A stretch of 39,537 bases of DNA, taken from Acidobacteriota bacterium (GTDB lineage Bacteria; Acidobacteriota; Terriglobia; Terriglobales; Acidobacteriaceae). The notes beneath the pieces are model-generated. The model did no database searches. It saw only the letters and a program-made list of their open reading frames with translations, and was not told where the DNA came from. The stretch covers positions 1 to 39,537 of the forward strand of contig JAGWRX010000078.1 in the NCBI GenBank assembly GCA_028876395.1. Reading direction: 5' to 3'. Below are positions 9,001 to 17,335 of the stretch, piece after piece; within the stretch, counting starts at the first letter, position 1, and each line of letters starts with the position of its first letter. Both the position numbers and the translations under genes were made by a program.

Positions 9001-9488
9001 AGGCCTCGCAAATGAAGCAAGCGGCGTTGTTGGGCGAGATGGCCCGCGTGCTGGCCGGCCCCGGAGAGGCGGCGCGCATTCTCGTCGTGGAGGACGACGA
9101 GGAGCTGGCGCGCATGATTGGCGATGTCTTTGTTTGCGAGAGCACGTCGGTCAAGGTGGTGCAGGCACGCCAGGAGGCCATGGATGAGTGCCTCTCGTTT
9201 CAGCCTCACCTGCTGGTGCTCGACATCCGGCTCGCTGACGGCGACGCGTTCAGCCTGACGAACTGGCTGCGCGATGAGGAGATTCTGGCGCGCCTGCCCC
9301 TCGTAATTTTCTCCGGCCCCGAGCTCACACCTGCCGATCGGGAACGGCTTGTCATGGAGCCCACGCGGTTGCTGACCAGGGCGCGTGTGCAGCCGCACCA
9401 GCTTGAAACGCTCATCCTGACGATGCTGAGCAGTTCGCGTCGACCGGAAGCTGCTCTTACGGATGTAACCGCCGGACGGCGTTCCTGA
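6048..9488 (+). CDS. Membrane hybrid sensor histidine kinase (PAS-PAS-GAF-PAS-HisKA-HATPase-REC-REC)
   Basis: A 1146-residue sensor kinase that probably feeds a phosphorelay. Two membrane segments lie at about residues 21-36 and 47-66. Then follow PAS-like domains (about 85-210 and 230-345), a GAF-like domain (about 350-520), a third PAS (about 530-645), HisKA with phospho-acceptor His660 (STVSHELRTPLTSIRG), and a HATPase domain with N-box NLLSNAIKFS and G-boxes DQGRGIP and GGSGLGLAIC. Two receiver-like domains follow. The first (about 888-985) has Asp940 but lacks the acidic pair at its start and the conserved lysine, so it looks degenerate. The second (about 1010-1125) is ordinary (VVEDDEE, phospho-acceptor Asp1059) except that the usual lysine is not evident. 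The downstream receiver and Hpt genes are the likely partners. Signal unknown. Confidence 0.93.
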   Translation: METSGARQLKKAARSTSPSTWSALAVLALAMAAGGITARLEAGPRFDWLLLMTAMGLTAAVAMRLLADNAAEREAAARYQGDPLRDLLDSAGSVIVSIGMDGRLAYVNPAAERILGYYAAELVSQSSTTDLLAPGELERLTAELQKLCGIQKPAEQGSSSTIETFQEIVRALPPSQIPGIETQLLRKDGALLPVRLNISALRNSLGEPTGLVLVAQDQSTDTRKDLLKRDPQDRYRDVFENSTEMIATLDLTGRFMYVNPAWKQCFQQDHGAPVEHEFFDEAFGAGSRAEAAALLNRVLDGETIDRAPMRNETTDGHLQELELSLHQRRRAGKPLAVQCLVRDVTQQKQREHRLALQLLVSQIVGENVSADMAAMRVLEALCVSQGWDMAVKWDVNPEENRLEFSTAWGLPGAEIEAFIQESMGVTLEAGEALPGRALEDGHLVWVTELAAERNHPRVKAAVRHKMVSGWAAPVQVGNSVLAVLEFYCHFKLREDSEMKAAMETVAASLGQMLARARERERADELSRQQKILLHSVADGICGIDRNGLVRFANPAATRLLGAPAAGLIGKTVHEILHGAALRDKKCAADCALKRATTQRVPATGEDTIYRANGSSFPAEYFLNPMIDQGRYSGSVLSFRDISQRYTLDRLKDEFVSTVSHELRTPLTSIRGALGLLTSGILGSISDKASNLLRIALTNSDRLVRLINDILDLERAQSGREPLVFRSVQMADLVRQAIDGMQLVAEQAGVLLIHDKTQVEITADADRLLQVLTNLLSNAIKFSPRNSAVSVMLRPGSSGVTLSVIDQGRGIPADKLEAVFGRFQQVDASDSRQKGGSGLGLAICRAMVMQHNGRIWAERNPMRGSTFRVFLPYHPAAAAKRKSISPQTTGQGVVLLASANGATRPLIGAQLADYGYRILETDTVEQTLVAAHDGVEAIILDTTADGMNGWEILPQLRRSSPEAHTPVVLLSLDTQQGPAELPKDGEASQMKQAALLGEMARVLAGPGEAARILVVEDDEELARMIGDVFVCESTSVKVVQARQEAMDECLSFQPHLLVLDIRLADGDAFSLTNWLRDEEILARLPLVIFSGPELTPADRERLVMEPTRLLTRARVQPHQLETLILTMLSSSRRPEAALTDVTAGRRS

Positions 9489-9624
9489 TGCCGGCGGAGC
9501 GAAGCTGATTCTGGCTTGCGGACGCGCAGCAGGCGCCTTCGCAATAGCAGGCATCAAGGCCGGATGATTTTGCGCTGGCCGATAGACATCCGCCCTGGTT
9601 CGGGCCGGCAATGGAGTTTCACGT

Positions 9625-9999
9625 ATGTCGCACCGTATTCTCATCATCGACGACGAAGACGATATCCGCGAGGTGGCCGCGATGAGTCTTGAGACTGTGG
9701 CCGGCTGGGAAGTGATCGTTGCCAACTCCGGGCCCCAGGGCCTTGCGCGCGCGGCCTCGTACAAGCCTGAGGCGATTCTGCTGGACGTGATGATGCCTGG
9801 AATGGACGGCCCCACCACGTTCCGCCAGCTGCGCAGCAACCCCGACACGGCGAACATTCCGGTGCTGTTTCTTACGGCCAAGGTGCAGGCTACGGACCGG
9901 CGTTTATTTTCCGACCTCGGCGTAGAGGCCGTCCTCGTCAAGCCATTTGATCCGCTCACACTCTCCTCACAGATTGCGGGCGCGCTGGGCTGGGACTGA
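9625..9999 (+). CDS. Single-domain response regulator (CheY-like)
   Basis: A 124-residue stand-alone receiver with no output domain. It carries the acidic pocket (ILIIDDEDD, Asp10 and Asp11), phospho-acceptor Asp54 (ILLDVMMPGMDGP), the conserved Thr in FLTAK and the lysine in VLVKPFDP. All key residues are present, so it should be phosphorylatable. A GGAG ribosome site precedes the ATG. It lies 136 bases after the hybrid kinase and 8 bases before the Hpt gene, so it probably shuttles phosphate within that set, or works by protein-protein contact as CheY does. Confidence 0.94.
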   Translation: MSHRILIIDDEDDIREVAAMSLETVAGWEVIVANSGPQGLARAASYKPEAILLDVMMPGMDGPTTFRQLRSNPDTANIPVLFLTAKVQATDRRLFSDLGVEAVLVKPFDPLTLSSQIAGALGWD

Positions 10000-10007
10000 G
10001 GTCGCCT

Positions 10008-10340
10008 ATGGAATCCGCCGGACAAGATACCCTGGCTGAAGCGATGGACCGCCTGTGGGTGCGATTCCTGCCGCAATTGGAAGAGCGGGTTGCTGCGCTG
10101 GAGTCTGCCGCAACGGCCCTTGCCCAGGGAACGCTTGTACCCGCGCAACGCGAGCAGGCAAGTGAAGTCGCGCACAAGTTGGCCGGTGTGCTGGGCACCT
10201 TCGGCCTGGACGAGGGCACGAGCCTGGCCCGCGAGACGGAGCTTGCCTACTCCGGCGATCACCACGCAGACTCCGCAGCGGCAGCGCGGCTTTCTCAGAT
10301 CGCATCGCAACTCCGGGCAATGGTCGCGGGCAGAAAATAA
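10008..10340 (+). CDS. Histidine phosphotransfer (Hpt) protein
   Basis: A 110-residue, all-helical, soluble protein whose centre, SEVAHKLAGVLGTFGL, is the Hpt signature with phospho-accepting His56. It would relay phosphate between receivers, here probably between the C-terminal receiver of the hybrid kinase and the small response regulator immediately upstream. Its GAGG ribosome site overlaps the stop codon of that regulator, supporting co-transcription. No kinase or output domain is attached. Confidence 0.88.
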   Translation: MESAGQDTLAEAMDRLWVRFLPQLEERVAALESAATALAQGTLVPAQREQASEVAHKLAGVLGTFGLDEGTSLARETELAYSGDHHADSAAAARLSQIASQLRAMVAGRK

Positions 10341-10375
10341 ATTCTGCCGGCTCTCAGCAATTACACTCATCCTTG

Positions 10376-11782
10376 GTGACCCGTCAGGACCCATCCGCGC
10401 ACCAGCTCGACCTCGCATTTGAGGAGCAGCAGTCCGTGCGCCGCATCTGGCCCGTGCGCGATCTGGTCGAACAGGTCCGCGAGCAGGTTGAGGCGAGTTA
10501 CGCGGATGTATGGGTTGAAGGGGAGATCTCCAACTTCCGCCCCGCGCCCTCCGGCCACATCTACTTCACGCTCAAAGATGCCGAGGCGCAATTGCCCGTA
10601 GTTCTCTTTCGCCGGCAGGCTTTGCTGCTTCGCTTCCGCCCCGAGGATGGGCTGCACGTACTGGTGCGCGGCCGCGTCAGCGTCTATGCGCAGCGCGGCC
10701 AGCTGCAACTGGTGGCGGAAACCATGGAGCCTGTCGGCGCCGGCTCGCTTCAACTCGCTTTTGAGCAGTTGAAAGAGCGGCTCAGGACCGAGGGCCTTTT
10801 TGAGTCAGATCGCAAGCAGCCCCTGCCCGCCTTTCCGCGCACTGTGGGCATTGTCACCTCGCCCACCGGCGCGGTCATCCGCGACTTTCTGCATATCGTC
10901 AGCCGCCGTCACTCCGGCCTGAACGTGCTGCTTTTCCCCGTCTCCGTGCAAGGTGACGCTGCTCAGGCGGAGATCGAGGCGGCTCTGGCCGACCTGAATG
11001 CATCGGGTATGGTGGACATCATCGTACTGGCCCGCGGCGGCGGATCGCTCGAAGATCTGGCTGCATTCAACAGCGAACGCGTGGCGCGCGCCATTGCCGC
11101 GTCACGGCTGCCTGTGGTCTCAGCCATCGGGCACGAGACAGATTTTACGATTGCCGACTTTGTGGCTGATTTGCGCGCGCCCACGCCGTCCGCTGCGGCA
11201 GAGCTGATTACCGAAGCACAACACACAATTGCAGAACGGGTGGAGAACCGTACAAACCGTCTGGAGCGTGCTGCTCGCTTTCAACTGCTGCAGGCGCGGC
11301 AGCAGTTTGAGGCCGTTGCTGTTGAGCGTGCGGAGTGGCGCGCGACCGCGCTATTGCAGCGGTTGAACCAGGGGCTGGATGATTTGGGCTTCCGCATCGA
11401 GACAGCCCTGAGCAGCCAACTGCGCAATTGCTTGAGGGATGTGGAGGAGCTTGCCGCGGCTGTGCTCAGGCACGATCCGCGCCAGCGGCTCGGCCTTGCG
11501 CGGGAGCGCCTCGCGGCTGGAAGTACGCGTCTCGACCGCGCTCTGGAACGCTCGTTGAGCGCAGCTGCGGCCCGCCTCGGCGCACTGGACGCATCTTTGT
11601 ATTCATTGTCGCCGCTTGCGGTTCTCGATCGCGGGTACGCGCTGGTGCACGGTGCAGGCGGCGCACTCATTCGCTCCACCGCCCAGATCGCGCCGGGCGA
11701 CTGCGTCACGACGAGCCTGAGCGATGGCGCCTTTACCAGTCGCGTGGAAACGACGAGTTCAGGCAAACTCCGGAAAAAGTGA
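10376..11782 (+). CDS. xseA: Exodeoxyribonuclease VII large subunit
   Basis: Catalytic subunit of exonuclease VII, which degrades single-stranded DNA into oligonucleotides. The N-terminal OB fold is marked by VWVEGEISNFRPAPSGHIYFTLKD. The catalytic region has FPRTVGIVTSPTGAVIRDFLHIVSRR, VLARGGGSLEDLAAFN and SAIGHETDFTIADFVADLRAPTPSAAAE, all standard blocks. A long coiled helical segment follows, then the C-terminal LAVLDRGYALV. The start is uncertain: TTG 10373 and GTG 10376 are adjacent and lack a ribosome site, while an in-frame GTG at 10436 has GAGGAG nine bases upstream and would give an N-terminus closer to the E. coli length. The small subunit XseB is not in the window. glmM follows after 13 bases. 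Confidence 0.95.
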   Translation: MTRQDPSAHQLDLAFEEQQSVRRIWPVRDLVEQVREQVEASYADVWVEGEISNFRPAPSGHIYFTLKDAEAQLPVVLFRRQALLLRFRPEDGLHVLVRGRVSVYAQRGQLQLVAETMEPVGAGSLQLAFEQLKERLRTEGLFESDRKQPLPAFPRTVGIVTSPTGAVIRDFLHIVSRRHSGLNVLLFPVSVQGDAAQAEIEAALADLNASGMVDIIVLARGGGSLEDLAAFNSERVARAIAASRLPVVSAIGHETDFTIADFVADLRAPTPSAAAELITEAQHTIAERVENRTNRLERAARFQLLQARQQFEAVAVERAEWRATALLQRLNQGLDDLGFRIETALSSQLRNCLRDVEELAAAVLRHDPRQRLGLARERLAAGSTRLDRALERSLSAAAARLGALDASLYSLSPLAVLDRGYALVHGAGGALIRSTAQIAPGDCVTTSLSDGAFTSRVETTSSGKLRKK

Positions 11783-11795
11783 GAGGATACGCACA

Positions 11796-13151
11796 GTGGA
11801 CGCACGCAAACTCTTCGGTACCGACGGCATTCGTGGCATTGCGGGCGAGGCCCCTCTGGATGCAACCACAGTCCTTGCCACCGGGCTGGCTCTGGGGCAC
11901 TCGCTGCGCAAGAACTTCGCCGAGCCAAGAGTCATCCTCGGCCGCGACACGCGCGAGTCGAGCCCCTGGATTGCAGCCACGCTGGCTGAAGGCCTGCGCC
12001 AGGCCGGAGCGCGGATCGAGAGCGCGGGCATTGTGCCCACGCCGGCTGTTGCCTTTCTGGCGCGCACGCATGGCTTCCACGCCGGTGTTGTCATCAGCGC
12101 CTCGCACAATCCCTGGCGCGACAACGGCATCAAGCTCTTCGGCGGCGACGGGTTCAAACTGCCCGACGCGGTGGAACTCGAAATCGAAAACGAAATCCTG
12201 CATCACGCAGCCTCGGTTCGTGCGCCTGATCCAGCGAGCCTGCCGTCGGTTGCGGATAACGCTGCCCTGCAAGCGGACTACATTCAGATGCTGATCGACA
12301 GCGTGCCGGGATTGAGCCTGGCAGGCCAGCACATCGTAGCCGACTGCGCCAACGGCGCGGCTGCGGCTGTCGCTCCGGAAATCTTCCGGCGTCTGGGCGG
12401 CGATGTAACTCTGCTCAACATCGCGCCCAATGGACGCAACATCAACGACGGATGCGGCGCTCTCCATCCCGATTATGTCGCTGCGGATGTCAAAGATCGC
12501 GGGGCAAGCCTGGGCCTCACATTTGACGGGGACGCAGACCGCTGCATGCTGGCGGGAGCGAGCCGGAACGTCATCAACGGCGACGCCATCCTGCTGATGG
12601 CCGCGCGCGATCTGAAGACACGTGGCCTCCTTACAGGCGATCTGGTCGTTGCCACAACCATGTCCAACATGGGCCTCGAAGCCGCGCTCAAGCGTTCCGG
12701 CATCCGCATGTTGCGCGCTCCGGTGGGCGACCGCTACGTGCTCGAACAGATGCAGCAGCACAATGCCGCGCTGGGCGGCGAACAATCGGGCCACATTCTC
12801 TTTCCTCATCTGTCCACAACGGGCGACGGACTGCTGACCGCGCTTGTTGTCCTCGACCTGATTGCGCGCTCCGGCAAGAGCATCGACGAACTCACGGCGG
12901 ACCTGAAGGTCTTTCCGCAGGTCATTGTGAATGTAAAGGTGCGCGAAAAAAAGCCGTTGGATTCTATCCCTGAAGTAGCACGCAGCATCCGTGCCGCTGA
13001 AGAGGAACTAAAGGACTCAGGCCGCGTGGTGATTCGCTACAGTGGCACCGAAGCGCTGGCCCGCGTCATGATCGAAGCTGAAAGCGAAGAAGCGATGCGA
13101 CGCCACGCCGACGCCATTGCAGAGGCGATACGGCATGAGCTTGGCGTATAG
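11796..13151 (+). CDS. glmM: Phosphoglucosamine mutase
   Basis: Converts glucosamine-6-phosphate to glucosamine-1-phosphate on the way to UDP-GlcNAc, for peptidoglycan and LPS. The 451-residue protein starts with the family N-terminus LFGTDGIRGIAGE. The catalytic phosphoserine loop is ISASHNPWRDNGIK with Ser103, the metal loop is TFDGDADRC, the sugar loop is GGEQSGHI, and the phosphate-binding loop near the end is RYSGTEALARVMIEA. The GTG at 11796 is chosen because it gives the family N-terminus and has GAGAGGA about eight bases upstream; frames opening further upstream run into xseA. It follows xseA after 13 bases and is probably in the same operon. Confidence 0.97.
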   Translation: MDARKLFGTDGIRGIAGEAPLDATTVLATGLALGHSLRKNFAEPRVILGRDTRESSPWIAATLAEGLRQAGARIESAGIVPTPAVAFLARTHGFHAGVVISASHNPWRDNGIKLFGGDGFKLPDAVELEIENEILHHAASVRAPDPASLPSVADNAALQADYIQMLIDSVPGLSLAGQHIVADCANGAAAAVAPEIFRRLGGDVTLLNIAPNGRNINDGCGALHPDYVAADVKDRGASLGLTFDGDADRCMLAGASRNVINGDAILLMAARDLKTRGLLTGDLVVATTMSNMGLEAALKRSGIRMLRAPVGDRYVLEQMQQHNAALGGEQSGHILFPHLSTTGDGLLTALVVLDLIARSGKSIDELTADLKVFPQVIVNVKVREKKPLDSIPEVARSIRAAEEELKDSGRVVIRYSGTEALARVMIEAESEEAMRRHADAIAEAIRHELGV

Positions 13152-13177
13152 GTGGGTCGATAAGTCGCAATGGAGCG

Positions 13178-13198
13178 TGGCTGGCGGGCTGCCAGCCA
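13178..13198. terminator. Bidirectional hairpin between convergent glmM and polA
   Basis: TGGCTGGC and GCCAGCCA form a perfect 8-base stem around GGGCT, within the 71-base gap between two convergent stop codons. Flanking GCAATGG and CCATTGC could extend pairing with a bulge. There is no clear T tract on either side, so it may be a weak or Rho-assisted terminator. Confidence 0.55.
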
Positions 13199-13222
13199 TT
13201 GCGAATACAGATGGAAAGCCCG

Positions 13223-15910
13223 CTAAAGATCACGCCAGTTCGGGCCAAAGGCCAGGTCGGCAACAAGCGGAACGTTGAGCTTGACCACGCCTTCCATCTC
13301 TGTGCGGACCAGTGCTTCTACTTCAGAGGTCTCTTCGGCGGGTACTTCGAAGAGCAGTTCATCGTGGACCTGGAGAACCATGCGGCTCTTGAGCTTGCGC
13401 TCGCTGAGCTTTCGGTCCAGGGAGATCATGGCCAGCTTGATCAGGTCGGCGGCGGTGCCTTGCAGCGGCGTATTGACTGCCGTGCGCTCGGCAAAGCCGC
13501 GCTGGTTGGGGTTGCGGCTCTCCATGTCCGGAATGGGGCGCATCCGTCCAAACATCGTGCGTACGCTGCCTTCGCGTCTGGTCGTCTCCAGCGTCTTCTC
13601 AATGAATGCCTTGACGCCCTGGTAACGCGCAAAGTAGCGCTCGATGTAGGCGCGCGCCTCGGCCTGTGGAATGCCCAACTGTGCGGCGAGTCCGAATGCC
13701 GAGATGCCGTAGACGATGCCGAAGTTCACCGCTTTGGCGCGGTTTCGCGTCTCCTTGTCCATCGCCTCTGCTGGCACGCCGAAGACCTCGCTGGCAGTGA
13801 GTGTATGAATATCCTCATTGTGCTTGTAGGCACGCACCAGCAGCGGGTCGCCGCTGAAATGCGCCAGCAATCGCAACTCAATCTGCGAGTAATCGGCTGA
13901 AAGCAACCGCGTGCCCGGCGCGGCGGTGAAGGCTGCACGTATCTCGCGACCCAGCTCGGTGCGGATGGGAATATTCTGCAGATTCGGATTAACTGAAGAG
14001 AGCCTGCCTGTCGCCGTGGCCGCTGCCTGAAACGTAGTATGCACGCGCGAGTCGGCATCGGCCAGCAGAGGCAACGCATCAATGTAGTTCGACTTGAGCT
14101 TGGAGAGGTGTCTGAACTCAAGCACGAGTCCCGGAACTTCATGCTTTTCGGCAAGCTGCTCCAATACATCCTGCGCGGTAGAGATGGCTTTGCCCTTGCC
14201 TCGCCTCGCCGGCGCGGGTAGGCCCATATGAGTAAACAGCACTTCGCCCAACTGCTTGGGTGAGTTGATGTTGAAGCGGCGTCCTGCGAGCGCGAAGATG
14301 CGCTCGCTCACGCGCTCCAATTCCAGCGCGAAGCGCTTTGACAGTGCCGCAAGAACGGCTGTGTCGATGCGCACGCCGGCCTTCTCCATGCGATAGAGCA
14401 CAGGCGCAAGCGGCAGATCGATTTCCCTGTACACGCGCTCCACTCCGGCCTTCTGCGCCTCCCGGAACAGATCTGGAACCAGTGCGCGCACTGCCGCTGC
14501 GGCCGCCGGCAGCGAGGTGGGCGCAGCCTGCCCGTGACGCGCAGCCACGTCCGCCAAAGACTGCGTGGCGTGGGTTGGATTCAAGGCGTAGGAGAGCAGC
14601 ATGGTGTCGTCAACTGGGCCGCGAAGATTAACGCTAGCCTCACCCAGCACATGCAGCGCCTGCTTCCAGTCGTGAACCTGCTTGGGCACGGCGGCATCTT
14701 CCAGCAGCGCGCGCGTCTGGGGAGTCAGGGGCAGGCGCATCGCGATCGAAGGATCGGCACATACCCCAATCGTGAAACTGGCCTTCTTCTCCGCAGCCTC
14801 GGCCACATCTAGCAACGACATCGTCTGCGGTAGCTCGTCTTCGCCGTCTTGCGGCACGGGCGTACGCGCATCAAGCGCAAGCGCAAAGCCACTTGCGCGC
14901 GCAGCCTTGCAGAACAAGACTGTCTGTGCTTCCGTCGGGTTCTCGATCAGTTCAACCTTTGGCGCGTCGGTGGCGGGCACAAGGTCGCGCAGCATCGACG
15001 TAAATTCCAGTTCGGTGAAAAGCTCGCGGCAGGCCTCGTTGTCCTGTGGCTGAGTCTCCATTGCATGGAGATGCAATTCAAGCGGCACGCGGCTGTCGAT
15101 GGTGACCAATTCCTTCGACAGCATGACCATGTCGCGATTCTGCTCCAGCGACTCGCGATAGCTCTTGCGTTTGACTTCGGCGGCTCGGTCAAGCACTGCC
15201 TCCACGTTGCCGAACTGCTGGATCAACTCCACGCTGCCTTTGTCTCCAATGCCAGGTGCGCCGGGGATGTTATCCACGGAGTCTCCGCGCAGAGCCATCA
15301 CATCCACCACCTTCTCAGGTGGGACTCCAAGTGTTTCCATTACCTTCGCGGGGTCGAGGATCAGGTTGTCCTTTTGCGGATTGAGAATTTTGATGTGCTC
15401 GGTGACAAGCTGCATCATGTCCTTGTCGCCGGAGACGATGAAGACCTCGTGGTTCTGCTCCGCCGCCTTGCGGGCAAGTGTTCCGATTACGTCATCGGCC
15501 TCAAAGCCTTCGGCTTCCAGGATGGGAATGCGCAGTGCCTCCAGCGCGCGGCGAATGTAGGGAATCTGGCGGCGCAGATCCTCGGGCATGGCTTCGCGAT
15601 TGGCTTTGTAGCCCTCGTAGCTCACCTCTTCAAAGCTCTGCGTCTTTCCATTCCACTTGCGCATGGTGCCAATAGAGCGTGCCCGCTCGTCGCGAAACAC
15701 CTCGCCGCTTACGTCGAAGACGGCGGCAAAGTAGCGCGGCGCAAAGTCCTGACGCAGCTTCCTGATCATATTCACAAATACGTAAGTCGCCGCGGTGGGC
15801 AGCCCTGAGCGCGTGGACATGGGACGGCTGCGCTGCATCGCGTGATATGCGCGAAAGATGAACGACATGGCGTCGAGCAAGAATACCGGCGGCTTGGCTT
15901 GTTCAGGCAC
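13223..15910 (-). CDS. polA: DNA polymerase I
   Basis: Repair and Okazaki-fragment polymerase of 895 residues. The N-terminal 5' nuclease domain (about 8-300) keeps its metal-binding acidic motifs (AEGFEADDVIGT, VSGDKDMMQL, LRGDSVDNIPGAPGIGDKG). The polymerase domain carries motif A (DYSQIELRLLAH, Asp673), motif B (RNRAKAVNFGIVYG) and motif C (QVHDELLFEV, Asp850). The middle 3'-5' exonuclease-like domain looks degenerate: the first DxE motif reads LDAR, and the block matching the second acidic residue reads HDWKQAL, without the usual aspartate. DDTMLLSYALNP is retained as a structural block. Proofreading is therefore probably absent, as in Taq polymerase. It lies 38 bases downstream of the glycosyltransferase gene on the same strand. 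Confidence 0.97.
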   Translation of the reverse strand: MPEQAKPPVFLLDAMSFIFRAYHAMQRSRPMSTRSGLPTAATYVFVNMIRKLRQDFAPRYFAAVFDVSGEVFRDERARSIGTMRKWNGKTQSFEEVSYEGYKANREAMPEDLRRQIPYIRRALEALRIPILEAEGFEADDVIGTLARKAAEQNHEVFIVSGDKDMMQLVTEHIKILNPQKDNLILDPAKVMETLGVPPEKVVDVMALRGDSVDNIPGAPGIGDKGSVELIQQFGNVEAVLDRAAEVKRKSYRESLEQNRDMVMLSKELVTIDSRVPLELHLHAMETQPQDNEACRELFTELEFTSMLRDLVPATDAPKVELIENPTEAQTVLFCKAARASGFALALDARTPVPQDGEDELPQTMSLLDVAEAAEKKASFTIGVCADPSIAMRLPLTPQTRALLEDAAVPKQVHDWKQALHVLGEASVNLRGPVDDTMLLSYALNPTHATQSLADVAARHGQAAPTSLPAAAAAVRALVPDLFREAQKAGVERVYREIDLPLAPVLYRMEKAGVRIDTAVLAALSKRFALELERVSERIFALAGRRFNINSPKQLGEVLFTHMGLPAPARRGKGKAISTAQDVLEQLAEKHEVPGLVLEFRHLSKLKSNYIDALPLLADADSRVHTTFQAAATATGRLSSVNPNLQNIPIRTELGREIRAAFTAAPGTRLLSADYSQIELRLLAHFSGDPLLVRAYKHNEDIHTLTASEVFGVPAEAMDKETRNRAKAVNFGIVYGISAFGLAAQLGIPQAEARAYIERYFARYQGVKAFIEKTLETTRREGSVRTMFGRMRPIPDMESRNPNQRGFAERTAVNTPLQGTAADLIKLAMISLDRKLSERKLKSRMVLQVHDELLFEVPAEETSEVEALVRTEMEGVVKLNVPLVADLAFGPNWRDL

Positions 15911-15948
15911 GCTTCAGAGTCTATCAGCGCCGGTTCGGGCGCGCAGGA

Positions 15949-17313
15949 TTATGTGGTTGCAGGCGCAGGCGGCCTCTCTGTCGCGTTATCGTGCTCAAGT
16001 GTGGAGACACGGTCAGGGTCATAACGGACATAGACCCAGAGATAGAAACAGCCCATGGCCAGCAGTATGAGTGGGGTTGGCCGCAGCAGCAGAATGGTCA
16101 TCAGCTTTCCAGTCAAAGTGGTAGTTGAGAAATGCAAATTCTTTGTGACGGTGACTAGAATCGCCAAGGGGATATCGCTCGTCGAAATGATTCCTGCGGA
16201 AGTCACGCCAAGCGCGATCCAACGCCTCATGCCACCCGCGGCCCAGAGCATGGCGCAAGCAGGAACTGCGAGAAGCAGAAGCTTTGCGTCATAGGGCCTA
16301 TGGTAGACAGGCAGCAGCGAAAGAGCCGAGACCGCTGCAAGCGCCAGCCAGGCACCCTCTTGCGTGAACCGTGTGCGCAGGGTCTTGATTGCCCAGGCAA
16401 GCAGGAGCGCACCGCTGACGAGGTAGCTCATCGGATTGTAGAAATGCGCATCGTCCCGTATGACGCTGAAGGCTGCCTGGAGGCTGATGACCATTCCGGC
16501 CGTACGGCCTGTCAAGGATGCAACTCCGGGTGCATTGAGGCCTCCTTGCGTCGCGATGGACGCCAGATTTGAGCGCATTTCCTGCAACCAGTTCGGCGCA
16601 ACGTGTGAGACCCAGATGATTGCGGCCGAACCCAGAACAGCCGTCACAGCGAGCGTTTGCAGCGAGCGCTTCCGATGGATACCGCCCGCCAGAAGGAAGT
16701 AGAGCCAAACGAAGCCTGTGTCATGCGGCTTGATGACGAGGCTGATGGCAAGGCACAGAACGCCAGCAAGCGCGAATTGATCGTGGAGGAAACACCAGAC
16801 AGCAATAATGCAAAAACTGATGACTATCCCGGCAGCGTTGGCTGTACCGAAGAGCACTTCGCAGTTGGCAAGTACGAGGCAAATGAGAAGAAGTGAGACT
16901 CCAGGTGAAGAGTCTGCCCCGAATTCCCACATAAAATATGCAGCCAGGAATAGGCTGCCGGCCATAAGTGCTAGCCATAGGGCTTGTGCGGGTCCCCAAG
17001 GGAGGACTGCAAGTGGAGCAATCAGGAGAAAGGATGTTGGTAAATTAACAAAGAGCGTGACAATCGTGCGATCCTTAATTGATACCGAAGGGCCTGCGCC
17101 TTTCCCCGCATCGTAAACATGTTCCAATGCTCGCGCATCATAAGGATCGCAATATCGCATTAAACATTTCGTGCCGTAATAAAGGCCCTGAAAGTCTATC
17201 GTTTGACCAGATGCACCTAGGCGCAGTGCTAAACCCCATGCGATCGATATTCCAATGCTCGCTAGCATCAAGAGTATGCTCACCCGGTGCTTACGTGCCA
17301 TGCTAGGCCCCAT
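15949..17313 (-). CDS. Polytopic GT87-type (DUF2029) glycosyltransferase-like membrane protein
   Basis: About 454 residues with roughly ten to eleven hydrophobic segments. The loop after the first segment, DFQGLYYGTKCLMRYCDPYD, matches the GT87/DUF2029 pattern of a catalytic aspartate near the first external loop followed by a dPYd motif. Members transfer mannose or arabinose from polyprenyl-phosphate sugars outside the membrane. The donor and acceptor here are unknown. The start is uncertain: ATG 17313 is the first after the stop of the upstream gene (22 bases), while ATG 17301 has a weak GGGG before it. It probably forms a pair with the upstream membrane protein. Confidence in membrane location is high, in enzyme family moderate. 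Confidence 0.8.
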   Translation of the reverse strand: MGPSMARKHRVSILLMLASIGISIAWGLALRLGASGQTIDFQGLYYGTKCLMRYCDPYDARALEHVYDAGKGAGPSVSIKDRTIVTLFVNLPTSFLLIAPLAVLPWGPAQALWLALMAGSLFLAAYFMWEFGADSSPGVSLLLICLVLANCEVLFGTANAAGIVISFCIIAVWCFLHDQFALAGVLCLAISLVIKPHDTGFVWLYFLLAGGIHRKRSLQTLAVTAVLGSAAIIWVSHVAPNWLQEMRSNLASIATQGGLNAPGVASLTGRTAGMVISLQAAFSVIRDDAHFYNPMSYLVSGALLLAWAIKTLRTRFTQEGAWLALAAVSALSLLPVYHRPYDAKLLLLAVPACAMLWAAGGMRRWIALGVTSAGIISTSDIPLAILVTVTKNLHFSTTTLTGKLMTILLLRPTPLILLAMGCFYLWVYVRYDPDRVSTLEHDNATERPPAPATT

Positions 17314-17335
17314 GTGATTGAGTCGTAAAAGTCGT

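Noticed and set aside
8637-10418. 593-codon minus-strand frame across kinase, regulator and Hpt genes
   Set aside because: It is opposite three well-motivated genes and has no recognisable protein character; long shadow frames are common in GC-rich DNA.
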